Below the pieces are notes generated by a model. The model was not told the DNA's origin. It saw only the letters and a program-made list of their open reading frames with translations, and did no database searches. From NCBI RefSeq assembly GCF_017894385.1, contig NZ_CP059560.1, positions 3,162,001 through 3,226,000 of the forward strand: a stretch of 64,000 bases of DNA, given 5' to 3'. Origin of the DNA: Aromatoleum petrolei. Lineage in GTDB: Bacteria > Pseudomonadota > Gammaproteobacteria > Burkholderiales > Rhodocyclaceae. The first letter of the stretch is position 1, and each line of letters begins with the position of its first letter. Both the position numbers and the translations under genes were made by a program. Shown in pieces: positions 16,772-27,600 of the stretch.

Positions 16772-19700
16772 ATGCAGACACGCCACGCAGAAAGCGGTGC
16801 CGCAAGTTTCGAAGCGATCCTCGAGCAGATCCAACTCAAGCTCCCCTCGGACCAGGCGACACTTGTCGGCGACTTCGCGCGCTGCTGGTTCGGCCAGGTC
16901 GCCCCCGAGGACATCGCCGACTACACCGTCGATGACCTCTACGGTGCGGTGCTCAGCCACTGGCACTTCGCGCGCAAGCACCGCGGCGGCACTCGTCTGC
17001 GGGTGTATAACCCGAAGCTCGAGGAGCACGGCTGGGAATCGACCCACTCGGTGATCGAGATCGTCAACGACGACATGCCCTTCCTCGTCGACTCGATCGC
17101 AATGGAGGTCAATCGCCAGGGGCTCACGCTGCACCTGATCGTCCACCCCGTGATGCGCATCGTGCGCGACGTCGAGGGTGTCTATCAGGGCGTCGCCGAC
17201 GACGCGGGTGCGGGGCGCTACGAATCCATCATCCACGTCGAGGTCGACCGGCGCACCGATGCGGGCGACCTCGAAGCGCTGCGTGCGGGCCTCGAGCGCG
17301 TGCTCGCCGACGTCCGCGTGGCGGTGGCCGACTGGCCCGCGATGCAGCAGCGCGTCGCCGACATCAGCGCCGAGATCGAGCACAATCCGCCGCCGGTTCC
17401 GGCGGAGGAAATCGAGGAGAGCGTCGCCTTCCTGCGGTGGCTGATGGACGACAACCTCGTGCTGCTGGGCTGCCGCGACTACGAGCTGGCTGCGGCCGAC
17501 GGCGGCACACCGGAACTGTCGATCGTCGCCGGGTCGGGGCTCGGCCTGCTGCGCGAGATGGAGGGCGATAAGCGCTCGCGGTCGTTCGGCGCGCTGCCTG
17601 CGGAGCTAAAGACGACGCTGCCCAATCTGCCGGTGCTGCTCACCGTCACCAAGTCGAACACGCGCTCGACCGTGCATCGCGTCGGTTACATCGACCGCTT
17701 CAGCATCAAGCGCTTCGACGCGGACGGCCATGTGTGCGGAGAGCGCCGCGTGATCGGCCTTCTGGCGTCCACCGCCTACAGCGCCAGCCCCAAGCTCATC
17801 CCCTTCCTGCGCCGCAAGGTCGATGCGGTGATCGCGCGCGCCGGCCTGATGCCCAAGAGCCACGCGGCGAAGGCGCTGCTCACGATCCTCGAGCGTTACC
17901 CGCGCGACGAGTTGTTCCAGATCGACCCCGAAGAGCTCTACCACCAGGCGATGGGCATCCTGCACCTGGGCGAGCGCCAGCGCACGCGCCTCTTCGTGCG
18001 CTGCGACCCCTTCGCGCGCTTCGTCGCGTGTCTCATCTACGTGCCGCGCGAGCACTACAACACCGACCAGCGCCTGCGCATGCAGGCGGTGCTGATGGAA
18101 GCCTTCAACGGCGCGAGCTCGGACTTCGACGTGCAGTTCTTCGAGTCGGCGCTCGCGCGCGTGCTGATCATCGTGCGCACGCGCGATTCGGTGATCCCGC
18201 CCTTCGAGGTGCACGAGCTCGAGCAGCGCATCGTGCGCGCCACGCGGCGCTGGGAGGACGAGTTGCAGCGCGTGCTGCTCGAGCACTGCGGCGAGGAGCG
18301 CGGCATGGCCCTGCTGCGTCGTTACGGCAGCGCCTTCCCGGCCGGCTATCGCGAGGAGTATTCGCCGCGCATGGCGGTGTTCGACATCGAGCAGATGGAG
18401 TCGGTGGCCGCAGACGGGCTGGCGATGAGCCTCTACATTCCGCTGGAGGCGCCTGCGGGACGGCTCAATTTCAAGATCTACCGCGCGGGCGCGCCGGTGC
18501 CGTTGTCGCAGAGCCTGCCGATGCTCGAGCGCATGGGCGTGAAGGTCATCGACGAGCGGCCTTCGGAGATTGCGCGCCAGGATGGCGAATGGGTCTGGAT
18601 CCACGACTTCGGCCTCGCGTATGCGGGGGCCGAGGAGCTGGACATCGACACGCTGCGCCCGCTCTTCCACGATGCCTTCCTGCGTGCCTGGCGCGGCGAG
18701 ACCGAAAGCGACGACTTCAGCCGCCTGACCCTGCTCGCGGGGCTCACCTGGCGCGAGATCAGCGTGCTGCGCGCCTATGCGAAACACATGAAGCAGGCTG
18801 CTTTCACGTTCAGTCAGGCCTACATGCAGCAGACGCTCGCCGCCCATCCGCGGCTCGCGCGTCAGCTGATCGAGCTCTTTGCGCTGCGCCTGGACCCGGC
18901 CCGCAGCGAGGAGCGTGTCCGCCACGAGGCGACGGTGCTGGCCGGCATCGACGACGCCCTCAACGACGTTGCCAACCTCGACGAGGATCGCATCCTGCGC
19001 CAGTTCCTCGCAATGGTGCGCGCGACGTTGCGCACGAATTACTACCAGCGGGGCGCGGACGGCACGTTCAAGCCCTACCTTTCGTTCAAGTTCGACCCGA
19101 AGCGCATCCCCAACCTGCCGCAGCCGATGCCGATGTACGAGATCTTCGTCTACGCGCCGCGCTTCGAGGGTGTGCATTTGCGCGGCGGCAAGGTCGCGCG
19201 CGGCGGGCTGCGCTGGTCGGACCGCATGGAGGATTACCGCACCGAGGTGCTGGGCCTGGTGAAGGCGCAGATCGTCAAGAACGCCGTGATCGTGCCGGTC
19301 GGCTCCAAGGGCGGCTTCGTGGTCAAGAATCCGCCCCCCGCGGGGGATCGTGAAGCCGTCCTCGCCGAAGGCATCGCGTGTTACCGCCTGTACCTGCACG
19401 GCCTGCTCGATCTGACCGACAACCTCGTTCAGGGGCGCGTCGTGCCGCCGCCCCACGTGGTGCGCCACGACGGCGACGATCCCTATCTCGTCGTCGCCGC
19501 CGACAAGGGCACGGCAAGCTTCTCCGACTACGCGAACGCTGTCGCGGCCGAGTACGGTTTCTGGCTCGGCGACGCCTTCGCGTCCGGCGGTTCGGCCGGC
19601 TACGACCACAAGAAGATGGCGATCACCGCGCGCGGCGCTTGGGAATCGGTGAAGCGCCACTTCCGCGAGCTCGGCATCGACACGCAGGAGCAGCCCTTCA

Positions 19701-21589
19701 CCGCAGTCGGTGTCGGCGACATGTCGGGCGACGTGTTCGGCAACGGCATGCTGCGCTCGCGCAAGACGCGCCTGGTCGCGGCCTTCGATCACCGGCACGT
19801 TTTCATCGACCCCGATCCCGACCCGGAAGCCTCCTTCGTCGAGCGCGAACGCCTCTTCGCGCTGCCGCGCTCCTCCTGGAACGACTACGACCGCACGAAG
19901 ATCTCAGCCGGCGGCGGCGTGTGGCCGCGCAGCGCCAAGTCGATCGCGCTGTCGCCGCAGATGCAGGCGGTGCTGGGCGTCGAGGCCGAGTCGCTGACGC
20001 CGTCCGAACTGATCCGCGCGATCCTGCGCGCGCCGGTCGATCTGCTCTACAACGGCGGTATCGGCACCTACGTCAAGGCGACGAACGAGACCGACGCCTC
20101 GGTCGGCGACCGCGCCAACGACGCGGTGCGCGTGAACGGTGCCGAGCTGCGCTGCCGCGTGATTGGCGAGGGCGGCAACCTCGGCATGACCCAGCTCGGG
20201 CGCATCGAGTACGCGCTGAAGGGGGGCAAGCTGTACACCGACGCGATCGACAACTCCGGTGGCGTGGACTGCTCCGACCACGAGGTCAACATCAAGATCC
20301 TGCTCAACAGCGTGATCGCCGAGGGCGAACTCACGGGCAAGCAGCGCGACGCCCTGCTCGCCGAGATGACCGACGAGGTCGCGGCGCTGGTGCTGCGGGA
20401 CAACTACGCGCAGACGCAGGTGCTGTCGGTGACGCGCGCGCGCGGCGTGGCGCTGCTGGACGAGCAGGCCGAGTTCATCCGCCGCCTGAGTTTTGCCGGG
20501 CGACTCAACCGCAAGCTCGAGTTCCTGCCGCTCGACGACGAGATCGCCGAACGCGCTGCCGCACGCACCGGCCTCGTCACGCCCGAACTCGCGGTGCTGC
20601 TCGCGTACAGCAAGATCGAGCTCTACGACGAGGTGCTCGCGTCCGACGTGCCGGAAGACCCCTACATCGGCAGCGCGCTGTCGCGCTACTTCCCGGCACC
20701 GCTGCGCGAACGCTTCGCCGCGCACATCGCTAAGCATCCGCTGCGCCGCGAGATCATCTCGACGCATGTCATCAACAGCATGATCAACCGTGTCGGCCCC
20801 ACCTTCGTGAGTCGCCTGCAGGGCGAAGTGGGCGCGACGCCCGCGGAGATCGTGCGCGCCTACATGGCCACGCGCGAGATCTTCGGCCTGGTGCCGATCT
20901 GGCGCGCGATCGAGGAACTCGACAATCGCGTCGACGACGCCGTCCAGACGGCGATGATCACCGACTGTGGCCGCCTCGTGCAGCGCGGCACGACCTGGTT
21001 CCTGCGCCACCGCGAATGGCTCGCCGACCTCCAGGCCACGCTGGCCCGCTTCGGCCCCGGCGTGAAAGCGCTGTCCGAGCACCTGTACCGCCTCGTGTCG
21101 GACGACTACCGCGCGCAGCTCGACGTCGTGACCGCGCGCTATGTCGAGCGGGGGGCGCCCGGAGAGCTCGCGCTGCGCATCGCCCTGCTCGACGAGCTGT
21201 ACTCGGCGCTCGACCTCGTCGAGATCGTCGCCGATACCGGCCGCCCCGAGGGAACGGTGGCCGCCGTGTATTTCACCCTCGGCGGGCACCTCGACTTGTA
21301 CTGGCTCGGCGCGCAAATCGCCGCGCTGCCGGCAGACACGCGCTGGCAGAATCTCGCACGCGGCGCATTGCGCGTGGACCTGTCGACCCTCGCCCGCAGC
21401 CTGGCGGCGGAGATTCTGAAGGCCTCCCCCGACCTGGGCCAACCCGACGACCTCATTGCCGCGTGGGAAGAGCGCCGCATGCCGCAGATCGAGCGCTACC
21501 GCCACCTGCTTGCCGACGTGAAAATGGCGCAGGCGATCGAGATGTCGATGCTGTCGGTGCTGCTGAGGGAGCTGCGCGGGATGGTGTGA
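16772..21589 (+). CDS. NAD-specific glutamate dehydrogenase, large (about 180 kDa) type
   Basis: Deaminates glutamate to 2-oxoglutarate and ammonium with NAD+, a catabolic role. At 1605 residues it belongs to the large proteobacterial NAD-GDH class, with regulatory ACT-like regions in the N-terminal ~700 residues and a catalytic core around 790-1200. The core motifs include GGKVARGGLRWSDRMEDYRT and VPVGSKGGFVVK at about 810-855 and GEGGNLGMTQLGR near 1132. The ATG is preceded by GGGAGACAGC. It works downstream of amino-acid breakdown, including the glutamate made by the arginase-aminotransferase fusion. It ends 63 bases before the convergent adhesin gene. Confidence 0.94.
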   Translation: MQTRHAESGAASFEAILEQIQLKLPSDQATLVGDFARCWFGQVAPEDIADYTVDDLYGAVLSHWHFARKHRGGTRLRVYNPKLEEHGWESTHSVIEIVNDDMPFLVDSIAMEVNRQGLTLHLIVHPVMRIVRDVEGVYQGVADDAGAGRYESIIHVEVDRRTDAGDLEALRAGLERVLADVRVAVADWPAMQQRVADISAEIEHNPPPVPAEEIEESVAFLRWLMDDNLVLLGCRDYELAAADGGTPELSIVAGSGLGLLREMEGDKRSRSFGALPAELKTTLPNLPVLLTVTKSNTRSTVHRVGYIDRFSIKRFDADGHVCGERRVIGLLASTAYSASPKLIPFLRRKVDAVIARAGLMPKSHAAKALLTILERYPRDELFQIDPEELYHQAMGILHLGERQRTRLFVRCDPFARFVACLIYVPREHYNTDQRLRMQAVLMEAFNGASSDFDVQFFESALARVLIIVRTRDSVIPPFEVHELEQRIVRATRRWEDELQRVLLEHCGEERGMALLRRYGSAFPAGYREEYSPRMAVFDIEQMESVAADGLAMSLYIPLEAPAGRLNFKIYRAGAPVPLSQSLPMLERMGVKVIDERPSEIARQDGEWVWIHDFGLAYAGAEELDIDTLRPLFHDAFLRAWRGETESDDFSRLTLLAGLTWREISVLRAYAKHMKQAAFTFSQAYMQQTLAAHPRLARQLIELFALRLDPARSEERVRHEATVLAGIDDALNDVANLDEDRILRQFLAMVRATLRTNYYQRGADGTFKPYLSFKFDPKRIPNLPQPMPMYEIFVYAPRFEGVHLRGGKVARGGLRWSDRMEDYRTEVLGLVKAQIVKNAVIVPVGSKGGFVVKNPPPAGDREAVLAEGIACYRLYLHGLLDLTDNLVQGRVVPPPHVVRHDGDDPYLVVAADKGTASFSDYANAVAAEYGFWLGDAFASGGSAGYDHKKMAITARGAWESVKRHFRELGIDTQEQPFTAVGVGDMSGDVFGNGMLRSRKTRLVAAFDHRHVFIDPDPDPEASFVERERLFALPRSSWNDYDRTKISAGGGVWPRSAKSIALSPQMQAVLGVEAESLTPSELIRAILRAPVDLLYNGGIGTYVKATNETDASVGDRANDAVRVNGAELRCRVIGEGGNLGMTQLGRIEYALKGGKLYTDAIDNSGGVDCSDHEVNIKILLNSVIAEGELTGKQRDALLAEMTDEVAALVLRDNYAQTQVLSVTRARGVALLDEQAEFIRRLSFAGRLNRKLEFLPLDDEIAERAAARTGLVTPELAVLLAYSKIELYDEVLASDVPEDPYIGSALSRYFPAPLRERFAAHIAKHPLRREIISTHVINSMINRVGPTFVSRLQGEVGATPAEIVRAYMATREIFGLVPIWRAIEELDNRVDDAVQTAMITDCGRLVQRGTTWFLRHREWLADLQATLARFGPGVKALSEHLYRLVSDDYRAQLDVVTARYVERGAPGELALRIALLDELYSALDLVEIVADTGRPEGTVAAVYFTLGGHLDLYWLGAQIAALPADTRWQNLARGALRVDLSTLARSLAAEILKASPDLGQPDDLIAAWEERRMPQIERYRHLLADVKMAQAIEMSMLSVLLRELRGMV

Positions 21590-21605
21590 GCGAGGAGTAC
21601 GGACG

Positions 21606-21638
21606 AAAAAAAGCCCGGCGGCCGTGAGGCCGCCGGGC
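21606..21638 (-). terminator. Rho-independent terminator of the adhesin gene
   Basis: On the minus strand an 11-bp perfect GC stem (GCCCGGCGGCC with GGCCGCCGGGC, TCAC loop; plus-strand 21613-21638) is followed by seven T residues (21612-21606). It lies 15 bases past the adhesin stop. The same stem without a T-tract follows the glutamate dehydrogenase gene on the plus strand. Confidence 0.88.
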
Positions 21639-21652
21639 GAATCGTCAGGGCG

Positions 21653-24600
21653 TCAGTCGGTGATGAGTTTGCCCTTGTTCATGAGGTCGATGATGATCGC
21701 CTGGTCCGTGGTCAGCGTGCCGCCGTTGGTCAGATCGACGTTTTCGAGCACGATGACCTGATCAACTGGTGCTCCGGTGCCGCCGGAGTGCACCTCGATC
21801 GTGGTTGCCTTGGTGCCGGCGTTGTAACTGAAGTGCAGGTAGTCGGTCAGCGGATCGGTGGCGTTCGCCCCTCCTTCCAGCAGATCCTTCAGATCAAGGC
21901 GGTCGCCACCGACAATGACGTCCGCGGTGTTGAAGTCCTTGATCGTGTCCGTCGGCACGCTCGCGGAGTTGGCGTCGGCAAGGGCCCACTTGAAGGTGTC
22001 GGCGCCAATTCCGCCGGTAAGGATGTCGTTACCTGCGCCGCCAGAGATGGTGTCGTTCCCGTCCCCGCCGATTATCCGGTCATTGCCGCCAAGCCCGGAC
22101 AACTGATCGCCGCCCTTGCCACCATAGAGGATGTTGTCGGCCGCATTGCCGGTAAGAGTGTCGTCGTAATCCGAACCGAGAATGTGCGGCGCGTCGGTTG
22201 ATGCACTTGCAGTGACACCCGTCGCCGCGGCAGTGTAGTTCTGCGTTGTCAGATGGTTCGGAACCAGATTGACATCGAGGGTGGCCGTCACCTTGTCACC
22301 ATCCGCGTCGATCACCTCGAGCGGCAGGCCGAAGTTGATCGGTAGCCCCTGAGTAAGGTGGGTGGTGCCGAAGTCGCCGATCTTGAAATCCTCGCCGCTG
22401 AAGTGCTGGTACTCGATGCTGCTGTAGCCGTCGGCCGTGTAGGTCGCGATCTGCGTGTCAGACACTACACCGGCAACCTTCACTTCGTACTTGGTTCCGA
22501 CACCCGGGTCGAGATCGACGAACGTCACTGTGAATTGGTTTCCGCCGATCATGAACAGAGTTGCTGTCGTACCGATCGCCTGAGCCGAAATGATTTGGGT
22601 TTTTCCGTTGTAGGTGATGCCGATCGCAATCACCGAGTCTTGTGCTCCGTCTCCGACCACGTTATCGGTATCGAAGTCGTCAAAGGCCTTGATCAACACT
22701 TCGCTCTTCTTGGCGCCTCCAGAAATCTCGGTGAAGAGTGCAGACGTACCATTTGCCGTGTAGTGGCCGTCGAACGCGTGACTCGTGTTGATCGACGTGT
22801 AGGGTTTGAGGTTCTTCGGATCGCCCGAGAGGTCGGTGACGAAGTCGATTCGAATTGCTTCGCCGGCGCCGACACTGTTCCCATCACCGACCCCACCCGC
22901 AATCGCACTTGTGTTGACCGTTCCGGTGCTCACGTAGGTCCCGCTGGCGTTCTTCACCATCGGCGTGATGAGCAGATCGAGGCTGTTGTCGTTGGCGTCG
23001 GTATTGAACCCGGCCCATCCCGAGTTCCCGCCTGTAAACTTGTATCCAGCGGTGTTGAAGTCGATCGACGTCGCCCCACCATCAACAGTCCCGTACATCT
23101 GCACTTGGTACTGGCCGTTCGTCGGGTCGAGGGTTACGGTGAATACCGTCCCGGCTGCGGTTGATGCAGTCAGGACTTGGCCGTTTGCCGAGATCGCATA
23201 GGTGATCGGCAGGCCGCCGGACGTCAGCGTGGTGCTACCGGCGAGGCTCGACGCGAATTGAATCGTGCCGCCGTCTGTTCCGTAGTTGTTGAGGATATTG
23301 GTGTCGAGGTCGAGTGCGCCTGCGAAAGTGGATGCTGCGGTGTTCAGCATCACGGTCGTCGAGGGGACGAAGGCAATCGGACCGTCATCCAGAACGGTAA
23401 CCGTGAAGGTCTTCGACGCAGGCGTCCCGTCTCCATCCACGACATTCGCCGTGATCGTCAGCTGGATCGCGTCGTTCGGGTTCGACGCGTCCGGGTGCGC
23501 CATCGCCTTCAGTTGGGTGAAGGTGTAGGTGCCGTCGCCATTCACTGCAACCGTCCAGCTGCCGTCATTGGCGGTCAGAGTTTTCTCGGCTGAGGACCAG
23601 GATGCGCCCGTGGCGGCCAGTTCCAGCGTGCCAGCACCGTCTCCGCTGTAGTTGACGGTGAGTGTTCCGATAACGCTGTCCAGTCCGCCGGTTTCATCGA
23701 CCGTCTGGTTCGATGTCGTGAGCGAAGGTGTGTAGTTGATGTCGGTCGTTACGGACCCGGCCGCAGTAATTGCTTCGAACGAGCCCTGAGATCCGCTGAC
23801 GGTCTGGGTTGCCGTCGCGGTAACCGGGCCGACGGATGGCGTCGTTCCATCATTCGGAGCTGTCGTTGTGATGGACCCGGTTGTGCCCGAGGTGATCTGG
23901 AATGACAGACCGTTGGACAGCGTGACGAGGACCGGAGCGTCGCCGGGGCGCACTTCGTGGTTCAGCGTTGCCTCATAGGTAATCGTCCCCCCAGGCGTAA
24001 CGGTTGCGCTACCGGTCAGGGTTAGCGTTGTCGGGTCGCTGTCATCGACGACGGTGTTGGAGACGGTGCCGGCGGTGGTGACGGCCTCGAAGTTGCCGCC
24101 GGTGGGGGTGCCGTCGATGGTGACCGGGGCGAGGGTCTGGGTGCCCTGGACATAGGCCTCGTCGGCGCGTACGGCGACCGGCTCGGAATTCGCGGAGGTC
24201 TCGCCGACCGGGATGGTGATGACGACGCCGTTGGAGAGCGTGACCACGAGCGGGGCGACGGTGACCGGATTGCTGGCGGTGACGGTGTAGATGATGCTGC
24301 CGCCCTCGGTGATGGCCTCGCCGTTGGTGGCCGAGCTCAGCGTGACGGTGGTCGGGTCGCTGTCATCGACGACGGTGTTGGAGACGGTGCCGGCGGTGGT
24401 GACGGCCTCGAAGTTGCCGCCGGTGGGGGTGCCGTCGATGGTGACCGGGGCGAGGGTCTGGGTGCCCTGGACATAGGCCTCGTCGGCGCGTACGGCGACC
24501 GGCTCGGAATTCGCGGAGGTCTCGCCGACCGGGATGGTGATGACGACGCCGTTGGAGAGCGTGACCACGAGCGGGGCGACGGTGACCGGATTGCTGGCGG

Positions 24601-27600
24601 TGACGGTGTAGATGATGCTGCCGCCCTCGGTGATGGCCTCGCCGTTGGTGGCCGAGCTCAGCGTGACGGTGGTCGGGTCGCTGTCATCGACGACGGTGTT
24701 GGAGACGGTGCCGGCGGTGGTGACGGCCTCGAAGTTGCCGCCGGTGGGGGTGCCGTCGATGGTGACCGGGGCGAGGGTCTGGGTGCCCTGGACATAGGCC
24801 TCGTCGGCGCGTACGGCGACCGGATCGGAGCTGGCGGAGGTCTCGCCGACCGGGATGGTGATGACGACGCCGTTGGAGAGCGTGACCACGAGCGGGGCGA
24901 CGGTGACCGGATTGCTGGCGGTGACGGTGTAGATGATGCTGCCGCCCTCGGTGATGGCCTCGCCGTTGGTGGCCGAGCTCAGCGTGACGGTGGTCGGGTC
25001 GCTGTCATCGACGACGGTGTTGGAGACGGTGCCGGCGGTGGTGACGGCCTCGAAGTTGCCGCCGGTGGGGGTGCCGCTGATGGTGACGTCGGCCAGAGAC
25101 TCGCTGCCTTGCACATAGGCTTCGTCGGCACGTACGGCGACCGGATCGGAGCTGGCGGAGGTCTCGCCGACCGGGATGGTGATGACGACGCCGTTGGAGA
25201 GCGTGACCACGAGCGGGGCGACGGTGACCGGATTGCTGGCGGTGACGGTGTAGACGATGCTGCCGCCCTCGGTGATGGCCTCGCCGTTGGTGGCCGAGCT
25301 CAGCGTGACGGTGGTCGGGTCGCTGTCATCGACGACGGTGTTGGAGACGGTGCCGGCGGTGGTGACGGCCTCGAAGTTGCCGCCGGTGGGGGTGCCGCTG
25401 ATGGTGACGTCGGCCAGAGACTCGCTGCCTTGCACATAGGCCTCGTCGGCGCGCACGGCGACCGGATCGGAGCTGGCGGAGGTCTCGCCGACCGGGATGG
25501 TGATGACGACGCCGTTGGAGAGCGTGACCACGAGCGGGGCGACGGTGACCGGATTGCTGGCGGTGACGGTGTAGATGATGCTGCCGCCCTCGGTGATGGC
25601 CTCGCCGTTGGTGGCCGAGCTCAGCGTGACGGTGGTCGGGTCGCTGTCATCGACGACGGTGTTGGAGACGGTGCCGGCGGTGGTGACGGCCTCGAAGTTG
25701 CCGCCGGTGGGGGTGCCGCTGATGGTGACGTCGGCCAGAGACTCGCTGCCTTGCACATAGGCTTCGTCGGCACGTACGGCGACCGGATCGGAGCTGGCGG
25801 AGGTCTCGCCGACCGGGATGGTGATGACGACGCCGTTGGAGAGCGTGACCACGAGCGGGGCGACGGTGACCGGATTGCTGGCGGTGACGGTGTAGACGAT
25901 GCTGCCGCCCTCGGTGATGGCCTCGCCGTTGGTGGCCGAGCTCAGCGTGACGGTGGTCGGGTCGCTGTCATCGACGACGGTGTTGGAGACGGTGCCGGCG
26001 GTGGTGACGGCCTCGAAGTTGCCGCCGGTGGGGGTGCCGCTGATGGTGACGTCGGCCAGAGACTCGCTGCCTTGCACATAGGCTTCGTCGGCACGTACGG
26101 CGACCGGCTCGGAGCTGGCGGAGGTCTCGCCGACCGGGATGGTGATGACGACGCCGTTGGAGAGCGTGACCACGAGCGGGGCGACGGTGACCGGATTGCT
26201 GGCGGTGACGGTGTAGACGATGCTGCCGCCCTCGGTGATGGCCTCGCCGTTGGTGGCCGAGCTCAGCGTGACGGTGGTCGGGTCGCTGTCATCGACGACG
26301 GTGTTGGAGACGGTGCCGGCGGTGGTGACGGCCTCGAAGTTGCCGCCGGTGGGGGTGCCGCTGATGGTGACGTCGGCCAGAGACTCGCTGCCTTGCACAT
26401 AGGCCTCGTCGGCGCGCACGGCGACCGGATCGGAGCTGGCGGAGGTCTCGCCGACCGGGATGGTGATGACGACGCCGTTGGAGAGCGTGACCACGAGCGG
26501 GGCGACGGTGACCGGATTGCTGGCGGTGACGGTGTAGACGATGCTGCCGCCCTCGGTGATGGCCTCGCCGTTGGTGGCCGAGCTCAGCGTGACGGTGGTC
26601 GGGTCGCTGTCATCGACGACGGTGTTGGAGACGGTGCCGGCGGTGGTGACGGCCTCGAAGTTGCCGCCGGTGGGGGTGCCGTCGATGGTGACCGGGGCGA
26701 GGGTCTGGGTGCCCTGGACATAGGCCTCGTCGGCGCGTACGGCGACCGGCTCGGAATTCGCGGAGGTCTCGCCGACCGGGATGGTGATGACGACGCCGTT
26801 GGAGAGCGTGACCACGAGCGGGGCGACGGTGACCGGATTGCTGGCGGTGACGGTGTAGATGATGCTGCCGCCCTCGGTGATGGCCTCGCCGTTGGTGGCC
26901 GAGCTCAGCGTGACGGTGGTCGGGTCGCTGTCATCGACGACGGTGTTGGAGACGGTGCCGGCGGTGGTGACGGCCTCGAAGTTGCCGCCGGTGGGGGTGC
27001 CGCTGATGGTGACGTCGGCCAGAGACTCGCTGCCTTGCACATAGGCCTCGTCGGCGCGCACGGCGACCGGATCGGAGCTGGCGGAGGTCTCGCCGACCGG
27101 GATGGTGATGACGACGCCGTTGGAGAGCGTGACCACGAGCGGGGCGACGGTGACCGGATTGCTGGCGGTGACGGTGTAGATGATGCTGCTGCCCTCGGTG
27201 ATGGCCTCGCCGTTGGTGGCCGAGCTCAGCGTGACGGTGGTCGGGTCGCTGTCATCGACGACGGTGTTGGAGACGGTGCCGGCGGTGGTGACGGCCTCGA
27301 AGTTGCCGCCGGTGGGGGTGCCGCTGATGGTGACGTCGGCCAGAGACTCGCTGCCTTGCACATAGGCTTCGTCGGCACGTACGGCGACCGGATCGGAGCT
27401 GGCGGAGGTCTCGCCGACCGGGATGGTGATGACGACGCCGTTGGAGAGCGTGACCACGAGCGGGGCGACGGTGACCGGATTGCTGGCGGTGACGGTGTAG
27501 ACGATGCTGCCGCCCTCGGTGATGGCCTCGCCGTTGGTGGCCGAGCTCAGCGTGACGGTGGTGGTGTCGATGCTGTCAACCAACTGCACCGTACCTACCG

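Noticed and set aside
24031..27561. Tandem repeats as a possible CRISPR or satellite array
   Set aside because: The unit is 321 bp with no spacers and keeps one reading frame of an Ig-like protein domain.
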